A stretch of 17,969 bases of DNA, from positions 1-17,969 of the forward strand of contig JAJUIM010000009.1 in assembly GCA_029267645.1 (NCBI GenBank), in the 5' to 3' direction. This DNA comes from Microbacterium sp. (GTDB taxonomy: Bacteria > Actinomycetota > Actinomycetes > Actinomycetales > Microbacteriaceae). The position numbers and the translations under genes are program-made. Positions 1 to 8,354 of the stretch are shown here, piece by piece. The notes under the pieces were generated by a model. The model ran no database searches, was not told where the DNA came from, and saw only the letters and a program-made list of their open reading frames with translations. Position 1 is the stretch's first letter. Each line of letters begins with the position of its first letter.

Positions 1-113
1 GCGTTGACGCGCGAGACCGTGTCCGGCAGCAGCATCTCGGGCCTGGAGAGCGCTCGCGACACCGTTGACTTCGAGACGCCCGCGAGCGCGGCGACATCCG
101 CGATCGTGGCCAT
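1..113 (-). CDS. LacI-family transcriptional regulator (N-terminal fragment, runs off window)
   Basis: Reading the minus strand from the ATG at 113 gives MATIADVAALAGVSKSTVSR followed by ALSRPEMLLPDTVSRVN. This is the canonical LacI/GalR helix-turn-helix: TIADVA, then AGVS, the recognition helix STVSRAL, and a V-S-R-V hinge approach. Only about 37 residues are in the window; the effector-binding domain lies beyond base 1. A GAGAGGG purine run sits 6 bases before the ATG and supports this start. The gene diverges from the transporter operon starting at 267 and shares a 153-base intergenic region holding two LacI-type operators. It is therefore very probably the local repressor of that operon and of itself, released by the imported substrate or a derivative. 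The family is certain from the helix-turn-helix; the ligand cannot be read from this fragment. Confidence 0.93.
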   Translation of the reverse strand, partial: MATIADVAALAGVSKSTVSRALSRPEMLLPDTVSRVN

Positions 114-149
114 GGGTGCCCTCTCGTCGTGTGTTTCCTCGTGGCTGCG

Positions 150-163
150 ACGAACCGGTTGCA
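150..163. promoter_or_regulatory. Imperfect LacI-family operator near the repressor gene
   Basis: ACGAACCGGTTGCA fits the general LacI/GalR operator pattern TGNAANCGNTTNCA except for the first two bases. It has the central CG and one intact TTGCA half-site. It lies between the repressor start (113) and a TAGAAT hexamer on the minus strand (171-176), just past the expected transcription start, where a bound repressor would block transcription. This is inferred from the pattern and from its partner site 80 bases away. Confidence 0.55.
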
Positions 164-170
164 GATGCCC

Positions 171-176
171 ATTCTA
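171..176 (-). promoter_or_regulatory. Candidate -10 box of the LacI-family gene
   Basis: Read on the minus strand, this hexamer is TAGAAT, close to TATAAT. It stands about 58 bases before the ATG at 113. Expected transcription start is near 164, directly beside the imperfect operator at 150-163. I find no convincing -35 hexamer at the usual distance (best is AAGAAA-like), so the assignment is tentative. Confidence 0.4.
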
Positions 177-210
177 TCTGCCCTGGTCTTTCCTTTCTTG
201 AAGGAGGGGG

Positions 211-216
211 TATTAT
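211..216 (+). promoter_or_regulatory. Candidate -10 box of the transporter/deaminase operon
   Basis: TATTAT stands out in very GC-rich surroundings and would place the transcription start near 223, just upstream of the operator at 230-243 and about 44 bases before the first start codon. No good -35 hexamer is visible 16-18 bases upstream, so an activator or a weak promoter is possible. Confidence 0.42.
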
Positions 217-229
217 CGAGTTCGTTGCA

Positions 230-243
230 TGCAACCGTTTGCA
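230..243. promoter_or_regulatory. LacI-family operator of the transporter/deaminase operon
   Basis: TGCAACCGTTTGCA matches every fixed position of the LacI/GalR-type operator pattern TGNAANCGNTTNCA and is palindromic around the central CG apart from one base pair. It sits just downstream of the candidate -10 box and 23 bases before the first permease start codon. The left arm overlaps a second perfect palindrome, GTTGCATGCAAC (224-235), so two registers of TGCAAC half-sites are available. The divergent LacI-family gene is the obvious binder. Confidence 0.72.
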
Positions 244-266
244 CACGCCGCACCGAAGGGTGAGAG

Positions 267-1091
267 ATGAGAAGCCGGTTCACGACCGCGCTCCTGCTGC
301 TGCCGGGGCTCGCGTTTCTGCTGGTCGGATTCCTCGTCCCGGCGCTGGCGATGCTGCTCGCGCCTCCTGGATCCGATACGGCCGACATCTTCGTGCGCCT
401 GGGGCAGATGCTCACGGATCCCTACGACCTCGCGATCATCGGCCGCACGCTGCTGATCGGCCTGATCGTGACGGTCGTGTGCGTCGGCCTGGGCTTCCCG
501 ATCGCCTACCTCCTCGCCCGCACGCCCTCGCGCTGGTCGGGCGTCCTCCTCGCGCTCGCGATCTTTCCGCTGCTGCTCAGCAACGTCGTTCGCACCTTCG
601 GGTGGCTCGTCGTGCTCGGATCGAACGGTGCCATCGGCCAGCTGCTCACCGGGCTCGGCCTCGTCGATGAGGCGCCGCAGCTGCTCTACACGCCGCTCGC
701 GATCGTGCTCGGCCTCACGCAGCTGTTCCTGCCGCTCGCGATCGTCACCTGCTATTCGGCCGTCACGCAGGTCGATCCCGGTCTCGACGATGCGGCGCGA
801 GGGCTGGGCGCGAGCCGCGGGCGCACCTTCCGCGACGTCGTCCTGCCCCTGTCGCTCCCCGGAATCGTGGTCGCCGCGACGCTCGTGTTCGCCGGATCGG
901 TCACGGCGTACACGACGCCGTACCTGCTCGGCGGATCCGGCAATCGCATGCTGTCGACGCAGCTCTTCACCTACTCGAGCGTCACGATCGACTGGGCGAG
1001 CGCGTCGGCGACCGCCATCATCATGACGGTCCTCGTGTTCGTCGTCTCCGGCATCTCGTCGGTCGTCGGACGGAAGGGAGCCACGGCATGA
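267..1091 (+). CDS. ABC transporter permease, PotB/spermidine-putrescine type
   Basis: A 274-residue integral membrane protein, first gene of a five-gene operon. Hydrophobic segments include residues 8-32, 60-85, 92-117, 143-163, 200-220 and 245-268. The cytoplasmic EAA loop that docks on the ATPase is at about 172-200 (GLDDAARGLGASRGRTFRDV then LPLSLPG). Length and loop match binding-protein-dependent permeases of the PotB/CysT type. A GAAGGG ribosome-binding site six bases before the ATG supports the start. Its stop overlaps the next start by four bases (ATGA at 1088-1091), so the two permeases are translationally coupled and presumably form the heterodimeric channel. The relatives suggest polyamine-like substrates, but binding specificity lies in the lipoprotein encoded downstream. 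Confidence 0.93.
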   Translation: MRSRFTTALLLLPGLAFLLVGFLVPALAMLLAPPGSDTADIFVRLGQMLTDPYDLAIIGRTLLIGLIVTVVCVGLGFPIAYLLARTPSRWSGVLLALAIFPLLLSNVVRTFGWLVVLGSNGAIGQLLTGLGLVDEAPQLLYTPLAIVLGLTQLFLPLAIVTCYSAVTQVDPGLDDAARGLGASRGRTFRDVVLPLSLPGIVVAATLVFAGSVTAYTTPYLLGGSGNRMLSTQLFTYSSVTIDWASASATAIIMTVLVFVVSGISSVVGRKGATA

Positions 1092-1885
1092 ACGAGCGCC
1101 GTCCCGTCGCCGCGACGCTTGCCGTCGCGGGCTACATCATCATGATCGTCCCGATCCTGTTCGTGGTCGCGACGGCGTTCACTGGCGGCGAGACGCTCAA
1201 GTTTCCGCCCGAGGGCTTCTCGCTGCGCTGGTTCGGCGAGGCGCTGTCGTACCAGCCGTTCATGGGATCCCTCGTCACGAGCCTCGAGATCGCGATCATC
1301 TCGACCGTCCTGGCGCTCGCAGTCGGCGTGCCGGTCACGCTCGCGATTCACCGCGGCGCCCTGCCCGGCAAGGGCATCGTCGAGAGCCTGTTCCTCTCGC
1401 CGCTCATCGTCCCGGAACTCGTCGTGGGCCTCGCGCTGTTCCAGCAGCTCATCGTGACGTTCCGCATCGACAACTTCCCGGTGCTGCTCATCGGACACAC
1501 GGCCCTGCTGCTGCCCTACGCGGTGCGGGTCACGGGCGCGGCGCTCGCCGGATCCGACCCGTCGCTCGAAGAGGCGGCACGCGGTCTCGGAGCGTCGCCG
1601 ATGCGCACCTTCTGGACGATCACGATGCCACTCCTGCGGCCCGGGATCTTCTCGGCAGCGCTGCTCAGCTTCATCACGTCGTTCAACAACGTCCCGCTCT
1701 CGCTGCTCCTGCAGAGCCGCGAGACGCAGACGCTTCCCATCACGATGCTCGACTACGTCCAACAGAGCTACGACCCCATGGTCGCCGCGATCTCCACCCT
1801 CATCCTCGCGGCCACCGTCGTCATCGCCGTCATCGCCGAGCGCACGGTCGGCTTCGCCAAGATCTTCGGAGGAATAGGCCGATGA
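1088..1885 (+). CDS. ABC transporter permease, PotC type
   Basis: A 265-residue membrane protein and the second half of the channel. A first membrane segment spans about residues 10-30. The EAA loop is at about 158-187, with EEAARGLGAS at 161-170 followed by MRTFWTITMPLLRPG. The closely similar EAA loop in the preceding gene shows they are paired permeases. The start overlaps the previous stop by four bases and the stop overlaps the ATPase start by four bases (ATGA at 1882-1885), as expected for stoichiometric co-translation of one complex. Family assignment is secure; the transported molecule is not determined by this gene. Confidence 0.93.
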   Translation: MNERRPVAATLAVAGYIIMIVPILFVVATAFTGGETLKFPPEGFSLRWFGEALSYQPFMGSLVTSLEIAIISTVLALAVGVPVTLAIHRGALPGKGIVESLFLSPLIVPELVVGLALFQQLIVTFRIDNFPVLLIGHTALLLPYAVRVTGAALAGSDPSLEEAARGLGASPMRTFWTITMPLLRPGIFSAALLSFITSFNNVPLSLLLQSRETQTLPITMLDYVQQSYDPMVAAISTLILAATVVIAVIAERTVGFAKIFGGIGR

Positions 1886-2874
1886 GTGCTGCCGCTCAGT
1901 TCGAATCCGTCACGCAGGTGTTCGGCGACTTCACGGCCGTCGACGACATCGACATGTCGATCCCCGCCGGCAAGCTCACGACGCTGCTCGGCCCGTCCGG
2001 CTGCGGCAAGACGACCTCGCTGCGCATGCTCGCGGGGTACACGCGTCCCACGAAGGGGCGGATCCTCATCGACGGCACCGACGTGACGCGCACGGCGCCC
2101 GAGAAGCGCGGGCTCGGCATGGTCTTCCAGTCGTACGCGCTCTTTCCGCACATGACCGTCGCGGAGAACGTGGCGTACGGCCTCAAGCTGCGACGCACGC
2201 CGCGATCGGAGCGTGACGCCCGCGTCGCGGAGGCGCTCGAGCTGGTCGGGCTCGGCCACCTCGCGGCCCGCAAGCCGCGCGCCCTCTCGGGCGGTCAGCA
2301 GCAGCGCGTCGCGCTCGCGCGCGCCATCGCGATCCGTCCGCGCCTGCTGCTGCTCGACGAGCCGCTGTCGAATCTCGATGCCCGTCTGCGCGTGCAGATG
2401 CGCTCCGAGATCCGCCGCATCCAGGCGGAAACGGGGCTGACGGTCGTGCTCGTCACGCACGACCAGGATGAGGCGCTCGAGATGAGCGACGAGATGATCC
2501 TCATGCGATCGGGCCGCATCATGCAGCAGGGCAGCCCCGCCGACGTGTTCGGCGCCCCGCGGGATCGCTTCGTCGCCGACTTCCTCGGCTACGAGAACTT
2601 CCTGCGCATCGGCGGCCGTCTCGTGACGGTGCGTCCCGAGCACCTCGACGTCGTGCCGCTGGGCGGACAGACGGCGCCGTTCGCGATCCCCGGCGTCGTC
2701 GCCGACGTGGCCTATCGCGGCGTCGACCTCATCATCACGGTCCTCGTCCGCGACGACGAGGGCGAAGTCACGCTGCTGTCGAACGTGCGCGCCGACGGCG
2801 CACCGCACGTCGCGCCGGGTGACGACGTCGTCATCACGGCCGCCGAATCCCGTCTCATCACCATCGAGAACTGA
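1882..2874 (+). CDS. ABC transporter ATP-binding protein, PotA type
   Basis: A 330-residue ATPase that powers the importer from the cytoplasmic face. Visible motifs: Walker A GPSGCGKT (37-44), Q-loop glutamine 83 in VFQSYALFPH, signature LSGGQQQR (135-142), Walker B LLLLDEP (155-161), D-loop SNLDARL, and switch histidine 193 in VTHDQDEA. After about residue 235 a TOBE-like C-terminal domain follows (VRPEHLDVVPLGG), typical of the PotA/MalK/UgpC class, which is often regulatory. The length is usual for PotA-like proteins, if slightly short. It is coupled to PotC-type permease upstream by an ATGA overlap, with the lipoprotein gene 21 bases downstream. Confidence 0.96.
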   Translation: MSAAAQFESVTQVFGDFTAVDDIDMSIPAGKLTTLLGPSGCGKTTSLRMLAGYTRPTKGRILIDGTDVTRTAPEKRGLGMVFQSYALFPHMTVAENVAYGLKLRRTPRSERDARVAEALELVGLGHLAARKPRALSGGQQQRVALARAIAIRPRLLLLDEPLSNLDARLRVQMRSEIRRIQAETGLTVVLVTHDQDEALEMSDEMILMRSGRIMQQGSPADVFGAPRDRFVADFLGYENFLRIGGRLVTVRPEHLDVVPLGGQTAPFAIPGVVADVAYRGVDLIITVLVRDDEGEVTLLSNVRADGAPHVAPGDDVVITAAESRLITIEN

Positions 2875-2895
2875 CCCGTTCGAAAGGATCCGCGC

Positions 2896-3966
2896 ATGTC
2901 GCGACACACGTCACTCCGTCTCGCGGGAGCGTCCGCCCTCACCATCGGGGCCGTCGCGCTCGCCGGCTGCACGTCCGGCGCCGAAGAGAGCGACCCGAAC
3001 ACGCTCGTCGTGAGCACCTTCCCCTTCGGCGTCGAGCAGATGGAAGAGGCGGTGTTCGAGCCCTTCACCGAGGAGACGGGCATCGAGATCGAGGTCGCGA
3101 CGGGGTCCAATGCCGATCGCCTCTCGCAGCTCGAGCTCGCGGGCGGCGTCAACCCCGACGTCGACGTCATGATGATCAGCGACTACTACGCCGCGCTCGG
3201 CCAGGAGAAGGGGCTCTTCCAGCAGGTCGACGAGGAGCAGGTCCCCGCGCTTGCCGACATCGCTGACTTCGCGAGGGAAGAGGCGTATGCGGGGCCCGCA
3301 TACAGCTACCAGGTCAACGGCACGCTCTACCGCACCGATGAACTCGACGCCGACGAGGCGGCGAGCTGGGACCTGTACGGCGACGACGCCTTTGCCGGCC
3401 GACTCGCCCTACCCGACATCTCCGTGACGGCGGGGCAGCTGACCGTCAGCGGCGTGGGCGCGACATACGGTGACGGACCCTACGACGTCGACACGGCGTT
3501 CTCGACGATGGCCGACTGGGCGCCGAACGTGCTGCAGTTCTACAGCTCGTCGACGGAGGTGACGAACCTCATTTCGCAGGGCGAGATCGCCGCGGCCGTC
3601 TCGCTCAACGGCTTTGCGACCGATCTCATCGCGTCCGGTGAGCCCGTCGCCTGGACGGCGCCGGAGAGCGGTGCCTACATGGCGACGAACCGCGCCATGA
3701 TCCCGGAGGGAGCCGCGAACGTCGACGCCGCGCACCAGTTCATCGACTACCTTCTGACGGCCGAGGCGCAGAGCGCGTCGGCCGACCTCGTGGGCGACCT
3801 GCCCGTGAACCTCTCGGCCGACGTGCCGGCTGAGCTGACCGATGTCGTGGGCGATATCGCCGCCGACCCTGAGGCCGCCGGGTACGCCACGCTCGACCCC
3901 GCCGAGCTCGTCCCGACCCGCGACGAGTGGGTCGACCGCTTCGCCCGTGAGGTGGCGGCGCAGTGA
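2896..3966 (+). CDS. Extracellular substrate-binding lipoprotein, PotD-like
   Basis: A 356-residue secreted receptor for the importer. It has a lipoprotein signal peptide: basic start, hydrophobic stretch at about 8-21 and lipobox LAGC with the lipidated Cys at 25. The mature part starts with LVVSTFPFGVEQMEEAVFEP then FTEETGIEIEV, the usual N-terminal lobe of periplasmic-binding-like proteins of the PotD/FbpA cluster. Its C-terminal region (VDAAHQFIDYLLTAEAQ) is also typical. AAAGGA eight bases before the ATG is the ribosome-binding site. Polyamine binding is the default label for the family, but co-transcription with a purine-type deaminase suggests a purine-like ligand instead; that is inference. 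The stop overlaps the deaminase's GTG start. Confidence 0.92.
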   Translation: MSRHTSLRLAGASALTIGAVALAGCTSGAEESDPNTLVVSTFPFGVEQMEEAVFEPFTEETGIEIEVATGSNADRLSQLELAGGVNPDVDVMMISDYYAALGQEKGLFQQVDEEQVPALADIADFAREEAYAGPAYSYQVNGTLYRTDELDADEAASWDLYGDDAFAGRLALPDISVTAGQLTVSGVGATYGDGPYDVDTAFSTMADWAPNVLQFYSSSTEVTNLISQGEIAAAVSLNGFATDLIASGEPVAWTAPESGAYMATNRAMIPEGAANVDAAHQFIDYLLTAEAQSASADLVGDLPVNLSADVPAELTDVVGDIAADPEAAGYATLDPAELVPTRDEWVDRFAREVAAQ

Positions 3967-5072
3967 CGGCGGCACCGACAGGCTGGATCGAGCGACTCCC
4001 GAAGGTCGACCTGCACTGCCACCTGATCGGCACGGTGCGCGCCTCGACGTTCGCCGAGCTCGCCAGGCGCGAGAAGCTCGATCTGCCCGACGAGCCGGAG
4101 CGGATCTTCGCCGACATCAACTCGCTGCCGCCCGACCCCGCGCTGTACCGCAACACGGTCATCCCCGTGCCGCAGGGGCGCTCGGCCGACGAGCCCGAGG
4201 TCTCGTACTCGCTGTTCCAGGCATCGAAGTGGGTCATCCAGACGCTCCGTGACGCCGACGACCTCACCCGCATCGTCTACGAGGCCTTCGAGGACGCGCA
4301 CCGCTTCAGCGGCGTGCGCCACCTCGAGCTGTTCTTCGACGACGTGCCCGAGCACCTGCAGGGCCTCGGTTACGCGGGCAGCGTCGAGGCGTACGCGGAG
4401 GGCATCCGCCTCGCCGAGCGCGACTTCGGCATGACGGGCCGCATGATCAAGGGCATCGACCGGTCGAAGAGCGGGGAGGAGGCGCTCGCTCGCGTGCGCG
4501 AGGTCGTCGACAACCCGCACGAGTACGTCGCGGGAATCGGGCTCGACAATCTCGAGACGGTGGGCCCGCCTGAGCGCTTCGCCGATGCGTATCGTCTCGC
4601 GGGCGAGGCAGGGCTCGGCCGCACGGCCCATTCGTCCGAGCACTCGCCCACGGCGCAGAACACGATCACGTGCCTCGACATGCTCGGCTGCGATCGCATC
4701 GACCACGGCTACTACGTTCTTGAGGATCCCGAGGTCATCGCGCGCGTGCGCGACGAGGACGTGACCTTCACGGTCGGCTCGACGACGTCCCGTCGTTCGT
4801 GGCGACCGTGGCGACGGGCGTCGATCCGCGCCATGCTCGACGAGGGCCTCGGCGTCATCCCGTGCTCGGACGACCCGGGTATGTTTCCCACGACGCTCAC
4901 GAACGAGTACCGCATCCTCTCGGAGCAGATCGGCGCGACGCACGCGCAGCTGCGCCTGATGGCGCTGCGCGCGGTCGACGCGTGCTGGCTGCCCGACGAC
5001 GAGAAGGCGCGCCTGCGGCGCACAGTCGAAGACGAGATCAGCGAGCTCGATCGCGAGTTCGCGCTCGTCTGA
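3963..5072 (+). CDS. Adenosine/adenine deaminase superfamily amidohydrolase
   Basis: A 369-residue metal-dependent deaminase, last gene of the LacI-linked operon. It begins at a GTG that overlaps the lipoprotein stop (GTGA, 3963-3966). Zinc and catalytic residues are all present: H18/H20 (DLHCHL), H223 and E226 in AHSSEH, H248 in RIDHG, and D303/D304 in CSDDPGMF. The spacing matches classical adenosine deaminase. Two features depart from it: the usual HAGE is HSSE, and the GLDNLETVGPPERF (194-207) plus RIDHG motifs resemble adenine deaminases more than the GIDLAG / RIGHG of true adenosine deaminases. The reaction is probably hydrolytic deamination of an adenine-type ring; base, nucleoside or N6-substituted adenine cannot be decided. 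Co-transcription with an importer suggests it processes the imported compound. Confidence 0.85.
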   Translation: MTAAPTGWIERLPKVDLHCHLIGTVRASTFAELARREKLDLPDEPERIFADINSLPPDPALYRNTVIPVPQGRSADEPEVSYSLFQASKWVIQTLRDADDLTRIVYEAFEDAHRFSGVRHLELFFDDVPEHLQGLGYAGSVEAYAEGIRLAERDFGMTGRMIKGIDRSKSGEEALARVREVVDNPHEYVAGIGLDNLETVGPPERFADAYRLAGEAGLGRTAHSSEHSPTAQNTITCLDMLGCDRIDHGYYVLEDPEVIARVRDEDVTFTVGSTTSRRSWRPWRRASIRAMLDEGLGVIPCSDDPGMFPTTLTNEYRILSEQIGATHAQLRLMALRAVDACWLPDDEKARLRRTVEDEISELDREFALV

Positions 5073-5091
5073 TCGCGGCCGCCCGGATCCC

Positions 5092-6683
<1,592 letters not shown>

Positions 6684-6687
<4 letters not shown>

Positions 6688-8354
6688 TCGCCGAGCGTCA
6701 CCTTGAGGTAGTTCGGGTACGACGGGAACTCGCCGATCTCAAAGTTCGTCACGCCCGAGCCGTGCAGGAACGAGTTGCGCGAGTAGATGAGCGGCACGAC
6801 CGGCGAATCCTCGAGGATCGTGCGGTCGATCGCGGTCCACTGCTCGGCCGCCGCGTCCGCGTCGAGCTCGCTCGACGCCGCGAGCAGCGCCTCGTCGACC
6901 TCGGGGTTGCTGTAGCGGGCGAGGTTGTAGTTGCCGCCGCCGATCTGGCTCGAGTCGAACAGGGGCGTGAGGTTGGCGTTGGGCGAGGGGATGTCGGGCT
7001 GCCAGCTCGACAGCGTGAGGTCGTAGGCGGATCCGTCGCCGGCCGTGACCTCGGCGCTCCACGCCGCGTCGTCGAGCGGCTGGATCGTCACCGAGATGTC
7101 GACGCGCGCGAGGCTCTGCTGGATCGCCTCGGCGGCAGCCACGTTGTCCTCCGTCACGACGAGGCGCAGGTCGAGGTCGCTCGCGCCGGCCTCGTCGAGC
7201 AGGCGCTTCGCCTCGTCCACGTCGCCCGCGGGATCCTCGGCGTAGAGGTTGAACTCCTCGCGGCCCTCGATGCCCGGCGTGATGAGCGTCGTGGCGATGT
7301 CGCCCGAGATCTCGCCGCCCTTGGCCGTGAGGTACGCCGTCTTGTCGACCGCGTACTGCAGCGCCTGGCGCACGCGCACGTCCTCGAGCTGGGGCGACTC
7401 GGTGTTGATCGCGAGGTACTCGAGCGCGCCGGGGCCCGACGTGACGAGGCGGTCGCCGACGTTCGGGTCGTTCTGCGCCTGCACGAGCTGCGCCGGCGGC
7501 ACGAAGCCCGCGAGGAACGCGTCCTGCGCGTCGCTGCGGTCGGCGATGAGCGACTGCGCGACGACACTCGCGTCCTGCGCGAGCTTGAAGACGATCTCGT
7601 CGGGGCCGCCCGTGCGCGCCTCGTCGGTCTCGGGGTCCCACTCCTCATTGCGCGTGAGCACGACCTGGTTGCCGGCCTGGTACGACTCGACCGCGTACGG
7701 GCCGCTCGCGACGGGATCCTGCGCGTACGTCTCGGGATCGCCGCTCTCGAGCGGGACCGGCGCGAACGCGGGCGTCGAGGCGACCCAAGAGAAGTCGCCG
7801 TACGGGCGGTTCAGGTGGAACACGATCGTCTGGTCGTCGGGCGTCTCGATCGAGTCGAGGTGCTCGCCGTCGAACGGACCGGTGTAGTCCTCGCCGCCCT
7901 CGAGCAGCAGCTTGTGGTAGGTCAGGCCGCCGCTCAGCTCGGGCGCGAACGACCGCTCGAGGCCGAACTTGATGGCCTCGGAGGTGATGGGCGTGCCGTC
8001 CTCGAACGTCAGCCCGTCCTTGAGCGTGAACGTCCAGGTCTTGCCGTCGTCGGACGCCGTGCCCGTGTCGGTCGCGAGGTCGGGGACGACCTCGGTCGGC
8101 GCGTCGGGGTCGGTCGACCACGCCGTGAGGCGGCGCGCGTTGAGGCCGAGGGTCGTGACCGCGAGGTTCTGGCTCGAGGCCGGGTCGAAGCTGACCTCCT
8201 CGGCCGCCGTGTAGATCGTGAGGGTGCCGCCCGTGGCATCGGCGGAGCCCTCCTCCGAACCGCTGTCGGAGGCCGAGCAGGCGGTGAACGCCATCGCGCC
8301 GACGGCGAGGATCGCGGGAGCGATGACGAGGCGACGTGTCCTGCTGCGGATCAT
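6684..8354 (-). CDS. ABC transporter substrate-binding lipoprotein, peptide/nickel type (SBP family 5)
   Basis: A 556-residue extracellular receptor. The signal peptide is basic ([10 protein letters not shown]), then hydrophobic, ending in FTAC with the lipidated Cys at 26; a Ser/Gly/Glu-rich linker follows. The mature protein shows family 5 hallmarks: an early SFDPASSQ segment, [17 protein letters not shown] at about 100-120, the [11 protein letters not shown] segment, and a late [10 protein letters not shown] stretch. The frame stays open far upstream, but the start at 8354 is set by the signal peptide and by the ATGA overlap with the permease stop (8351-8354). The ligand (peptide, opine, glycoside or metal chelate) cannot be read off. 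Being third of four coupled genes is unusual for a receptor normally made in excess. Confidence 0.94.

Noticed and set aside
201..207. Perfect Shine-Dalgarno-like AAGGAGG upstream of the transporter operon
   Set aside because: No start codon lies at a suitable distance, and it sits upstream of the likely transcription start. The first permease has its own GAAGGG site at 255-260.
65..670. Plus-strand open frame crossing the LacI start, intergenic region and first permease
   Set aside because: No domain pattern, and it would cross the divergent promoter region; the overlapping permease and LacI frames have clear family motifs.
4780..4830. Possible compensating frameshift in the deaminase around the Arg/Trp-rich block
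   Set aside because: The other two frames give no better match, the frame is the same before and after, and the spacing from the catalytic His to the DD pair fits the family.
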